DNA from: Negativicutes bacterium UBA1444
Lineage (GTDB): Bacteria; Bacillota; Negativicutes; UBA1444
DNA length: 9,012 nucleotides
NCBI GenBank assembly: GCA_002329525.1
Contig: DCTI01000231.1
Coordinates: forward strand, 41,036 to 50,047
Direction of reading: 5' to 3'
Positions within the stretch are counted from its first letter, which is position 1. Every line of letters starts with the position of its first letter. Shown piece by piece: positions 1-6,135 of the stretch. The notes beneath the pieces are model-generated. The model did no database searches and was not told the origin of the DNA. It saw only the letters and a list, made by a program, of their open reading frames with translations. A program made the position numbers and the translations under genes.

Positions 1-1264
1 CGGGCACCGCCTGGGCGTACTCGGTGTAGTAGTTGCGTCCGCTCTTGGCGCCGTCGCAGCCGCCGATCAGGAAGAAATGGCGGATCTTGCCGGACTGGAC
101 CAACTCGATGACTTTGGGGGCGGCGCCAAGGACGGCGTTGCGGCCAAAGCCGACCAAAATGGTCTTTTCCGGTTCATCTTCCGGGAATCCGGGGGCAGCC
201 AGCGCGGCGTCGATGACTGGCTTGAAGTTGCGGTCGGTGATGTGGACCACGCCCGGCCAGGCCACGAGACCGCAGGTGAAGATCCGGCCCTTGTAGGATT
301 CCGCCGGTTTCTGGATACAGTTCGTGGTCATCAGGATCGCACCGGGGAAGGCGGCGAATTCTTTTTGCTGATCCTGCCAGGCGCCGCCGTAGTTGCCGAC
401 AAAATGTTTATATTTCTTCAGCCCGGGATAGCCATGGGTCGGTAGCATTTCGCCGTGCGTATAAATGTTGATGCCGGTTCCTTCGGTTTGTTTGAGCAGT
501 TCTTCCAGATCCTTCAGATCATGGCCGGATACCAAAATCGCCTTGCCTTTGACCGCGGTGATGCGAACCGGCGTCGGCACGGGGTGTCCGTAGGTGCCGG
601 TGTTCGCTTCATCGAGCAGTTCCATGATCCGGATGTTGACTTCGCCGCAGCGCAGAGCCATGCCCAGCAGGGCATCCACACCGAGGTCCGGTTGGGTCAG
701 GAAGTCGAGCGCCTCGTGGAAGAACGCGTTGACCTTCGCGTCCTGCTTGTCAAGGATCCAGGCGTGGTCGGCGTAAGCGGCCATGCCTTTCAGACCGTAT
801 ACGATCAGGTTTTCCAGGCCGACCAGGTCGGCGCCGCGAGTGGGGACTTCCTTGTTGACGGGAACGGTCTCGCCCTGGGCGATCAGGCCGTTCAGATCGG
901 CGGCCGGCGTCCAGGCGGCCGGGCCGGCGAGTGTTTCGGGAACTTTGCCGGCTTTCAGCGCGGCGGCTTCATAGAGAGCTTTGGCTTTGGCCTTGACTTC
1001 GGCGCCTTGGCGGATGATTCCCGCGAGACGCTCGGGATCGAAGTTGACGTTGGTGATGGTGGTAAACAGTGCTTCGATGACATATTTGTCAATGGCCGGA
1101 TCCTGGGCGCCGAGCACGGTGGCGCGGTGGGCGTACATCGATATTCCCTTGGCGACATACAACAGCAGGTCTTGCAGGGCCGCTGTTTTGGGGTCTTTGC
1201 CGCAGACGCCGAACACGTCGCAGCCGGTCCCTTTGGCGGTTTGTTCACATTGATAACAAAACAT
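1..1264 (-). CDS. hcp: Hybrid cluster protein (hydroxylamine / NO reductase), 3' end off window
   Basis: 421 codons of Hcp are visible, running off the left edge. The N-terminus begins MFCYQCEQTA and carries C3, C6, C15 and C21 in the C-x2-C-x8-C-x5-C spacing that binds the proximal 4Fe-4S cluster in Hcp. Candidate ligands of the hybrid Fe-S-O cluster follow: H248 (VSGHDL), E272 (THGEML), C316 (TTNCIQ) and C403 (GGCDGA). The remaining expected ligands (two Cys, Glu, Lys) would lie beyond the edge. The family is cytoplasmic and reduces hydroxylamine to ammonia or, in recent work, NO to N2O, protecting anaerobes from nitrosative stress. The ATG at 1264 is set by GGGAGG (1274-1279). It is the last gene of a same-strand cluster behind an Rrf2 regulator, a ferredoxin-type protein and a cupin, 101 bases after the cupin stop. 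No Hcr-type reductase is in the window, so the neighbouring 4Fe-4S protein is a possible electron donor (inference). Confidence 0.96.
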   Translation of the reverse strand, partial: MFCYQCEQTAKGTGCDVFGVCGKDPKTAALQDLLLYVAKGISMYAHRATVLGAQDPAIDKYVIEALFTTITNVNFDPERLAGIIRQGAEVKAKAKALYEAAALKAGKVPETLAGPAAWTPAADLNGLIAQGETVPVNKEVPTRGADLVGLENLIVYGLKGMAAYADHAWILDKQDAKVNAFFHEALDFLTQPDLGVDALLGMALRCGEVNIRIMELLDEANTGTYGHPVPTPVRITAVKGKAILVSGHDLKDLEELLKQTEGTGINIYTHGEMLPTHGYPGLKKYKHFVGNYGGAWQDQQKEFAAFPGAILMTTNCIQKPAESYKGRIFTCGLVAWPGVVHITDRNFKPVIDAALAAPGFPEDEPEKTILVGFGRNAVLGAAPKVIELVQSGKIRHFFLIGGCDGAKSGRNYYTEYAQAVP

Positions 1265-1296
1265 TCTTTCTTGCCTCCCATCAGAATTTTTGTCTA

Positions 1297-1342
1297 TTTG
1301 CAGTCTGCCCTAAACCCTGCGTTGCAAAGTGTTCCGGCAGAC
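1297..1342. repeat. Two interleaved inverted repeats in the cupin-hcp gap
   Basis: TTTGCA (1297-1302) is inverted as TGCAAA (1323-1328), and GTCTGCC (1303-1309) is inverted as GGCAGAC (1336-1342). The arms alternate, so in RNA the two stems would be mutually exclusive or form a pseudoknot. As DNA they could be regulator half-sites just upstream of the hcp ribosome site. No T-tract follows in the transcribed (minus) direction, so it is not a standard terminator. Loops of 20 and 26 bases make chance a real possibility. Confidence 0.35.
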
Positions 1343-1365
1343 AAAACGGAGCCGGACTGAGCGGA

Positions 1366-1701
1366 TTAATGGTTGATGACGGTCAACAGCATTTTGAAGT
1401 CCTGTTCGGCATCGACGGCATGGGGGATATTGGCGGGCATGACCACAATATCGCCGGTTTTGGCAGTCAGGGGATTACCGCCGATGGTGATTTTCGCTTC
1501 GCCCTCGAGAATCTGGACGATGGCGTCGCCTGGGGCCGAGTGGGTGCTGACGCCTTCGCCGGCGCCAAAGGAAAATAGGGTGACGGTTACTTCCGGGCGT
1601 TGCACGAAGGTGCGGCTGATGATCTTTCCTGCCTCAATATTGACCAGGCCAGCCAGATTCACGGCTTCCGACAGGGGGAGATTTTTTACCAAAGAGTTCA
1701 T
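1366..1701 (-). CDS. Small single-domain cupin protein
   Basis: This 111-residue protein is the size of a single beta-barrel cupin domain. The first cupin motif lies around residues 46-67 (GAGEG, H54, D59, LEG at 65-67) and the second around 83-94 (GDIVVMPANIPH, with P89 and H94). The usual HxH pair is reduced to one clear His (H54), and D59 sits where Glu is common, so metal binding may be altered. Such small cupins are often called metal-binding or sensor proteins, and the substrate is unknown. The start at 1701 is supported by AAAGGAG (1710-1716). It lies 73 bases after the ferredoxin-type gene and 101 bases before hcp on the same strand, so it probably belongs to the Rrf2-hcp stress cluster. 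A role in handling a reactive nitrogen or metal species there is inference only. Confidence 0.85.
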   Translation of the reverse strand: MNSLVKNLPLSEAVNLAGLVNIEAGKIISRTFVQRPEVTVTLFSFGAGEGVSTHSAPGDAIVQILEGEAKITIGGNPLTAKTGDIVVMPANIPHAVDAEQDFKMLLTVINH

Positions 1702-1774
1702 GAGGATCGCTCCTTTCTTTATATCAACTATTGAATGACGAGGCTTCCGGCAAGTGGCCGAACCATTCCCTCAC

Positions 1775-2545
1775 TTACAGAAGATCCTCTGCGAGCACTT
1801 CGCCGGCGATGCCGATCTTCGTGAGCTTGACGGGGACCTTGCAGCCGGAGTCGGCGACCGCTCCCTGCACGAGCCGGACCAGTCCGCCGCAGCAGGGGAC
1901 CTCCATATATACCACATGGATGAATTCCACTTGGTTCGTTTGAATGATGTTGGCGAGCTTTTCCCGGTAGAAACCGGCGTCGTCGAGTTTGGGGCAGCCG
2001 ATCAGGGCGACCTTTCCCTTCAGGAACCGACGGTGGAAATCCGGGAAGGCGAAGGCCGTGCAGTCCGCCGCGATCAATAGGGACGCCCGGTCCAAATAAG
2101 GCGCGGTTACCGGCACGAGCGACAATTGGACCGGCCAGTTGCCGAGAGCGGCCGCGGGGAACTGGGCAACGGGCGTCGAACCGGGGCAGGCGGTCGGGGT
2201 TGACGACGCCGGATGGAGGGAGCGGGCCATGGAGCCCGGACAGCCTTGGAACCCCTGCGGCGTCGGCAGCGTCGTGCCATGGGAAGAGCTGTGGGGGAGG
2301 CGGCCGATATTCGTCAGATGTTTGTCCACTTCCGTCTGGTCATATTCGGGAGCTTCCCGCTCTTCGATCGTTAGGGCGCCGACGGGGCACTCGCCGATAC
2401 AGGCGCCCAATCCGTCGCAATAGGTTTCGCTGACCAGCGCGGCTTTGCCGTTGACGAGCTGGATGGCGCCCTCGGCGCAACCGGTCACGCATTGGCCGCA
2501 ACCGTTGCATTTTTCCTGATCAATGCGGATGATGTTTCTTTTCAT
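1775..2545 (-). CDS. 4Fe-4S ferredoxin-type protein associated with Hcp (FrdX-like)
   Basis: This 256-residue protein has an N-terminal dicluster ferredoxin domain. C13-C16-C19-C23 form a complete CxxCxxCxxxC motif. The second motif has C43, C49 and C53-P but Leu at position 46, where a second Cys is expected, so cluster II may be 3Fe-4S or use another ligand. After a Ser/Pro/Thr-rich stretch (about 84-130, including CPGSM at 102-106) comes a C-terminal domain with AADC (C162), GCPK (C184) and PCCGG (C218, C219), cysteines that suggest further metal or redox chemistry. No signal peptide or membrane segment is seen, so it is cytoplasmic. Proteins of this type sit next to hcp in sulfate reducers and other anaerobes, where one is named FrdX. 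Electron delivery to Hcp is the likely but unproven role. The start codon overlaps the stop of the upstream Rrf2 gene by one base (TGATG), indicating translational coupling, and AAAAGGGGGG (2555-2564) is its ribosome site. Confidence 0.88.
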   Translation of the reverse strand: MKRNIIRIDQEKCNGCGQCVTGCAEGAIQLVNGKAALVSETYCDGLGACIGECPVGALTIEEREAPEYDQTEVDKHLTNIGRLPHSSSHGTTLPTPQGFQGCPGSMARSLHPASSTPTACPGSTPVAQFPAAALGNWPVQLSLVPVTAPYLDRASLLIAADCTAFAFPDFHRRFLKGKVALIGCPKLDDAGFYREKLANIIQTNQVEFIHVVYMEVPCCGGLVRLVQGAVADSGCKVPVKLTKIGIAGEVLAEDLL

Positions 2546-2970
2546 CAGTCATGGCCCCCCTTTTGGCAGGATACAAGATCTTCGAGTTTTTTCGTGCGCA
2601 TATATTCTTTGAATTCCGCGGTCATGCGGCCAAGCAAACCATCAAACAGACATTCCCGGAACGGACACTCCCGGGAGGTAAGCAGACAACCGCTGTCGGC
2701 GACCGGACCTTCGATCGACTCGAAAATTGCCAGCAGGGATGTCGACAAGCCGGCGTCGCCCAGGACAAAGCCGCCTTTGGGGCCGCGGGTCGATTTGACC
2801 AGTCCGGCTTTTGCCAGACGCTGCATGACTTTCGACAAATGCGCCTCCGACACGCCGGTGCGGGCGGTGATGTCCTTGACCGTCAGCGGCCGGTCCGGCG
2901 ATGCGGCCAGCAGCGCCATACTGTGCAGGGCCAGGGAAGCGGCTTCGGAAATTTGAACGATCGATGCCAT
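2545..2970 (-). CDS. Rrf2-family transcriptional regulator (candidate Fe-S/NO sensor)
   Basis: This 141-residue protein has an N-terminal winged helix: LTVKDITARTGVSEAHLSKV (29-48) is the helix-turn-helix, and TRGPKGGFVL (61-70) is the typical Rrf2 wing. Three cysteines (C95, C102, C107) lie where IscR and NsrR bind an Fe-S cluster. Their spacing is C-x6-C-x4-C rather than the C-x5-C-x5-C of NsrR, but the 12-residue outer span is the same. C135 near the C-terminus is a fourth cysteine. The ATG at 2970 is chosen because AGGTGG (2975-2980) precedes it. An in-frame ATG at 3069 would place the promoter and dyad inside the coding region. It heads the cluster ending in hcp and probably controls it and itself in response to NO or Fe-S damage (inference from family and context). 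Confidence 0.92.
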   Translation of the reverse strand: MASIVQISEAASLALHSMALLAASPDRPLTVKDITARTGVSEAHLSKVMQRLAKAGLVKSTRGPKGGFVLGDAGLSTSLLAIFESIEGPVADSGCLLTSRECPFRECLFDGLLGRMTAEFKEYMRTKKLEDLVSCQKGGHD

Positions 2971-2992
2971 GGTTCCACCTCGTTTCGATATT

Positions 2993-3021
2993 AAGGTACT
3001 ATAATACCGAAATAATGTCAA
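2993..3021 (-). promoter_or_regulatory. Promoter and operator candidate of the Rrf2-hcp cluster
   Basis: On the minus strand a perfect TTGACA lies at 3021-3016. With a 17-base spacer the -10 would be the weak TACCTT (2998-2993). Between them, at 2995-3008, is the 14-base dyad GGTACTATAATACC, with 12 of 14 positions symmetric (arms GGTA/TACC). A dyad overlapping the spacer and -10 about 25-40 bases from the start codon is the arrangement expected of an autoregulated Rrf2 operator. A poor -10 beside a perfect -35 also leaves room for activation. Confidence 0.55.
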
Positions 3022-3183
3022 GAGGAATTTTGTAAATTTTTTTGGGATGCGAAAATCAGGCTGGATCATGGCGGGGATTAGCAGCCGAGACGGCCGTCAA
3101 TCAGTCAGACATGGAGAAAGACCCGCCGCCGCACGGTTTTTGGTGACCGTCCAGCGTCGGGATTCCTTTTATGGGGTCGCTAG

Positions 3184-3909
3184 TTAAATGACTTTTGCGA
3201 TCAACTGAACCAGATTAAAATACTTGCCACCCTCGGCGGCCATCATTTTGATGTCCTCGGCGACAATCGGATGATAAGCGGTCAACCATTCTTCCCAGGA
3301 CTGCCGGCAGCAGGCCATTTCCCGGCTGTCCACCATTTCTATGCCCTCGGCCCTCTTCCACAAGTCCTTCCACCAATCCAGAGAGTGCAGGGTTCTTTCC
3401 ATCTCACCATTCCAAAACGGCTGCAGTTCAGCGGGAACATTTTTCCCGAATTCGTATTTTAAGCCAGGAATCGCCACGGCGATATAGCCGCCCTTTTTTA
3501 CGAAAGGAATGAGCGAGGGGAGCATTTCCGGCGTATCGCCGAAATAATGGTAAGCGTCCACAGTAAACAGCAGGTCAAAATATCCGTTTGCGAAAGGCAA
3601 TCCTTTGGTCGCGTCCACTGAAATCGGCACAGCTTTATCGTCAATCCCGATCGATTTGAAGCGCTCATAGTTTTCCGTCGGTGAAATCCACAAGTCGGCG
3701 GCGAAAACTGTTGCACCGTATTTTTGTGTCAGCAACAGCGTGGAAAGCCCGGACCCACAACCGAGGTCAAGGATACGCATATTCTCATTGACGTTCAGGT
3801 ATGACGCTAATTCTTCGGCTACTCGCATGGCATTTGGCCCCATCATGGTAGCTTTCAAAAATTCCAGGTTGTTCTGACGGGACATGAACTGATTTGTAAA
3901 GGTGTACAT
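3184..3909 (-). CDS. Class I SAM-dependent methyltransferase, substrate unknown
   Basis: This 241-residue protein has a Rossmann-type methyltransferase domain. Motif I is RILDLGCGSG (45-54), binding SAM. An acidic residue ends strand 2 (D72). VDATKGLPF (98-106) and FDLLFTVDAYHYF (111-123) correspond to motifs II-III/post-I. The C-terminal third is Trp- and Met-rich with adjacent cysteines C200-C201 and contains no motif I recognise, so the acceptor is unknown; small molecules are the usual substrates of this subgroup. The start at 3909 is favoured by GGAGGAAGG (3915-3923). An in-frame ATG at 3954 sits inside a perfect palindrome and lacks a ribosome site. The gene looks more AT-rich than its neighbours and stands alone, divergent from panB, which may point to separate acquisition. 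No terminator is evident after its stop, so read-through into the Rrf2 cluster is possible. Confidence 0.88.
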   Translation of the reverse strand: MYTFTNQFMSRQNNLEFLKATMMGPNAMRVAEELASYLNVNENMRILDLGCGSGLSTLLLTQKYGATVFAADLWISPTENYERFKSIGIDDKAVPISVDATKGLPFANGYFDLLFTVDAYHYFGDTPEMLPSLIPFVKKGGYIAVAIPGLKYEFGKNVPAELQPFWNGEMERTLHSLDWWKDLWKRAEGIEMVDSREMACCRQSWEEWLTAYHPIVAEDIKMMAAEGGKYFNLVQLIAKVI

Positions 3910-3943
3910 AATATCCTTCCTCCGTTGATCTTCTATATTGCCG

Positions 3944-3960
3944 CTATAATTCAATTATAG
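3944..3960. promoter_or_regulatory. Perfect 17-base palindrome, operator candidate of the methyltransferase
   Basis: CTATAATTCAATTATAG has two perfect 8-base arms around a central C. It lies 35 bases upstream of the methyltransferase ATG. On the minus strand a weak promoter, TTGTCT (3994-3989) and TAACAT (3971-3966) spaced by 17, would start transcription at about 3959, putting the palindrome at the start site. A TATAAT within the palindrome lacks a well-placed -35. Binding by a dimeric repressor is the natural reading, but the regulator is unknown. Confidence 0.5.
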
Positions 3961-4003
3961 TGTCTATGTTATTGCAACGCACCCTACAAGACAATTCGGA
4001 AAC

Positions 4004-4038
4004 AAAAAAGCGACACGATAAAATCACCTTGCCGCTTT
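4004..4038 (-). terminator. Terminator-like hairpin, minus strand, without an obvious gene
   Basis: On the minus strand AAAGCGGCA (4038-4030) pairs with TGTCGCTTT (4015-4007), nine pairs with one G-U, followed directly by a run of six T (4009-4004, overlapping the stem end). It has the form of a rho-independent terminator, but no intact minus-strand gene lies immediately upstream (to the right). It could be the remains of a lost gene, block antisense transcription from the pan side, or act as an attenuator in a longer methyltransferase leader. Confidence 0.45.
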
Positions 4039-4042
4039 CACT

Positions 4043-4072
4043 TTGACTATTAATAATATCCAGCAATATTTT
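4043..4072 (+). promoter_or_regulatory. Weak promoter candidate for panB
   Basis: TTGACT (4043-4048) and TATTTT (4067-4072) are spaced by 18 bases and face panB. A transcript from here would have a leader of nearly 200 bases before the panB start. I see no riboswitch or terminator in that leader (4080-4257). No better plus-strand promoter is apparent between 3961 and 4257. Confidence 0.3.
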
Positions 4073-4123
4073 GTAGATTGTTTCGGGAGATCGGTAATTC
4101 AGTGCGCTATTTACGATTTTTTT
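4055..4123 (-). pseudogene. Possible C-terminal remnant of a transposase
   Basis: The minus-strand frame reads RKKIVNSALNYRSPETIYK from 4125 leftward, which resembles the HSALGYxSPxEF-type ending of IS3-family DDE transposases. Nothing upstream in that frame looks like the rest of a transposase, and no terminal inverted repeats are apparent. The terminator-like hairpin at 4004-4038 lies just downstream in the same orientation, as it might after a lost gene. The match is short and from memory of the family, so it may be coincidence. Confidence 0.2.
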
Positions 4124-4272
4124 GCGGCAACCGCTGCATTTCGGCAGGGAAATGCCATCAGAAAGGGAATACAGTGAGACGGGGGGAAAATCAAACCAGT
4201 CCAGATGAAACCACAGACAACCCCGGCACTGACTATGAATACCCACCCGGAATATTGAGGAGGCGAAAAGGA

Positions 4273-5109
4273 ATGGCGAAACAGAAGGTGACAATTCCCC
4301 AACTGAAGGAGTGGAAGGAGTCCGGCAGAAAAATCCGGATGGTCACGGCTTACGACTACCCCACGGCTCTGTTGGTGGACCGGTCGGAAGTGGAGCTGAT
4401 TCTGGTCGGGGACTCTCTGGGCATGGTCGTGTTGGGTTATGATGGGACCGTGCCGGTGACGATGGACGAGATGGTGCACCACATCAAGCCGGTAGTGCGG
4501 GGCGCCCGCAACACTTTGATTGTGGGCGACATGCCGTTCATGTCCTACAACGTGAGCATTGAAAAGGCGATCGAAAATGCTGGCCGCCTGATGAAAGAGG
4601 GCGGCGCCGACTGCGTGAAACTGGAGGGCGGCCTGCCGGTGGTGCCGGTAGTCCGAGCCCTGGTGGACGCCGGAATCCCGGTGATGGCCCATATCGGCCT
4701 GACGCCTCAGACCGCTTCGCAGCTCGGCGGCTTCAAGGTACAGGGAAAGGACGAGGCGGCGGCCCAACGGATGCTGACCGAAGCGCAGAAACTGGAGGAA
4801 GCCGGGGCGTTCTCCATCGTGCTGGAAGCGATTCCGGCGCCGCTGGCCAAGCTGATCACCGCGAAAATCGGCATTCCCACTATCGGGATCGGTGCCGGAC
4901 CGGACTGCGACGGGCAGGTTTTGGTCATCCATGACATGATCGGTCTGTTTGACCGGTTTGTGCCGAAGTTTGTCAAAAAATACGCGAATGTAAGCGAAGA
5001 TATCGTCAACGCCCTGAACACCTACGCGCAGGAAGTGGAAACCGGAACGTTCCCCGGGCCGGAACATTGCTTCACCATGAAGGAGGAAGTCCTGAAACGT
5101 CTCTATTAA
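4273..5109 (+). CDS. panB: 3-methyl-2-oxobutanoate hydroxymethyltransferase (ketopantoate hydroxymethyltransferase)
   Basis: The 278-residue protein has normal PanB length and is a cytoplasmic TIM-barrel enzyme. It transfers a hydroxymethyl group from 5,10-methylene-tetrahydrofolate to 2-oxoisovalerate, giving ketopantoate, the first committed step of pantothenate and CoA synthesis. Family marks: TAYDYP (25-30), VGDSLG (45-50) with the Mg ligand D47, the second ligand D86 in VGDMPF, E118 in KLEGG, AHIGLTPQ (139-146), the likely catalytic base E185 in VLEAIP, and GIGAGPDCDGQ (205-215). The ATG at 4273 is set by AGGAGG (4258-4263). An in-frame upstream ATG at 4078 would add 65 residues with no PanB similarity. 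panE follows 16 bases after the stop, so the two are co-transcribed. A long antisense open frame over this gene is a composition artefact. Confidence 0.97.
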   Translation: MAKQKVTIPQLKEWKESGRKIRMVTAYDYPTALLVDRSEVELILVGDSLGMVVLGYDGTVPVTMDEMVHHIKPVVRGARNTLIVGDMPFMSYNVSIEKAIENAGRLMKEGGADCVKLEGGLPVVPVVRALVDAGIPVMAHIGLTPQTASQLGGFKVQGKDEAAAQRMLTEAQKLEEAGAFSIVLEAIPAPLAKLITAKIGIPTIGIGAGPDCDGQVLVIHDMIGLFDRFVPKFVKKYANVSEDIVNALNTYAQEVETGTFPGPEHCFTMKEEVLKRLY

Positions 5110-5125
5110 GGACGGAGGAACTGCC

Positions 5126-6058
5126 ATGAAGATTGTCATCATTGGCGCCGGTGCCATGGGCGGCCTGTTTGCGGCCCGTCTGGCGGCGGCGGGGGAAGAC
5201 GTGTCGGTGGTGGATGTCTGGGCCGAGCATGTGGAAACGATCCGGACGCAAGGGCTCATTCTGGAAACCGGGGAAGGCGAGGTCCGGACGAAACCGGCGG
5301 CGGTAACCCGGGTGGAGGATTTGGCGGCGTGTGCTGCCGATCTGGTGATTGTTTTCGTTAAATCCGGGATGACGGCAGCGGCCGCGCGAAGCGCCCAGAC
5401 GATTCTGGGGCCGGTCGGCCGGGTGTTGACACTGCAGAATGGCCTGGGCAATGCTGAGATGATCGCCGAGGTTTTCGGTGCGGATCGGGTACTGGCCGGA
5501 ACCACCGCGCAGGGGGCGACCCTGATCGGCCCTGGCAGAATCCGTCACGGGGGCCGGGGAGATACGCATATCGGCCGGTTGACCGGACCGGTGGACGATT
5601 TTTGCCGGGAAGCGGCGATGATTTTGTCCCGGGCCGGAATTCCCGCCATCGCCGAGGATGCCGTCCAGTCGCTGATTTGGGGGAAATTGGTCATCAACGT
5701 CGGGATCAACGCCCTGACCGCTTTATTGCGGTTTACCAATGGACAGCTGAATGACCACGCCGAAACGCGGGAACTCGTTAAGCTGGCCGTGGCTGAAGCG
5801 GTCCAGGTGGCAGCGGCTTCGGATGTCCGCCTGCCATACGACAACGCAGTCGAAAAAGTTTTGGCGGTGGCGGCGGCGACGGCGGCCAACCGGTCTTCAA
5901 TGCTGCAGGACATTCTCCGTGGCCGGGCTACGGAGATCGACGCCATCAATGGGGCACTGGTCCGCGAAGGAGTGCGCCTGGGAGTGCCGACGCCGGTCAA
6001 TGCGACGTTAACACTGCTGATCAAAGCCCTGGAAAAACAGCAGGGAATCTGCGGATAA
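5126..6058 (+). CDS. panE: 2-dehydropantoate 2-reductase (ketopantoate reductase)
   Basis: The 310-residue protein has the usual length for the family. It uses NADPH to reduce ketopantoate to pantoate, the step after PanB. The N-terminal Rossmann fold shows IIGAGAMGG (5-13), and QNGLGN (104-109) is the conserved loop near the nicotinamide. The catalytic Lys is K187 in IWGKLVINVGINAL (184-197), with N191 and N195 beside it, and E270 in RGRATEIDAING lines the substrate pocket. S258 and S257 precede the conserved MLQDI stretch. A ribosome site GGAGG (5114-5118) lies seven bases before the ATG. The pairing with panB strongly supports the pantoate role over other members of the ApbA/PanE family. 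panC is not in this window, so pantothenate synthetase must be encoded elsewhere or pantothenate salvaged. Confidence 0.94.
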   Translation: MKIVIIGAGAMGGLFAARLAAAGEDVSVVDVWAEHVETIRTQGLILETGEGEVRTKPAAVTRVEDLAACAADLVIVFVKSGMTAAAARSAQTILGPVGRVLTLQNGLGNAEMIAEVFGADRVLAGTTAQGATLIGPGRIRHGGRGDTHIGRLTGPVDDFCREAAMILSRAGIPAIAEDAVQSLIWGKLVINVGINALTALLRFTNGQLNDHAETRELVKLAVAEAVQVAAASDVRLPYDNAVEKVLAVAAATAANRSSMLQDILRGRATEIDAINGALVREGVRLGVPTPVNATLTLLIKALEKQQGICG

Positions 6059-6135
6059 CAATGAAGATAGACTCGACTGCTAAGTGGTAGCGGCACTGTT
6101 AGGAAAGAAAAGTAAAAATGTTAGGAGGGGGAACG

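Noticed and set aside
455..1360. 301-codon plus-strand open frame opposite hcp
   Set aside because: It is antisense to a clearly recognised Hcp with intact cysteine motifs, and no ribosome site or domain supports it.
2971..3069. N-terminal extension of the Rrf2 protein to an ATG at 3069
   Set aside because: The extension would be encoded by the TTGACA/dyad region and shows no Rrf2 similarity; the ATG at 2970 has a good ribosome site.
3089..3098. Perfect 10-base palindrome GACGGCCGTC between the methyltransferase and the Rrf2 gene
   Set aside because: Short and GC-rich, not positioned at a promoter; expected by chance in this composition.
4111..5505. Long antisense open frame (464 codons) over panB and the start of panE
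   Set aside because: Lies opposite two well-recognised genes, is rich in Arg/His/Pro as expected for a GC-rich shadow frame, and has no recognisable domain.
6075..6105. Possible terminator between panE and the TRAP binding protein
   Set aside because: A six-pair stem (CTGCTA/TAGCGG with a wobble) exists but no T-tract follows, so read-through is more likely.
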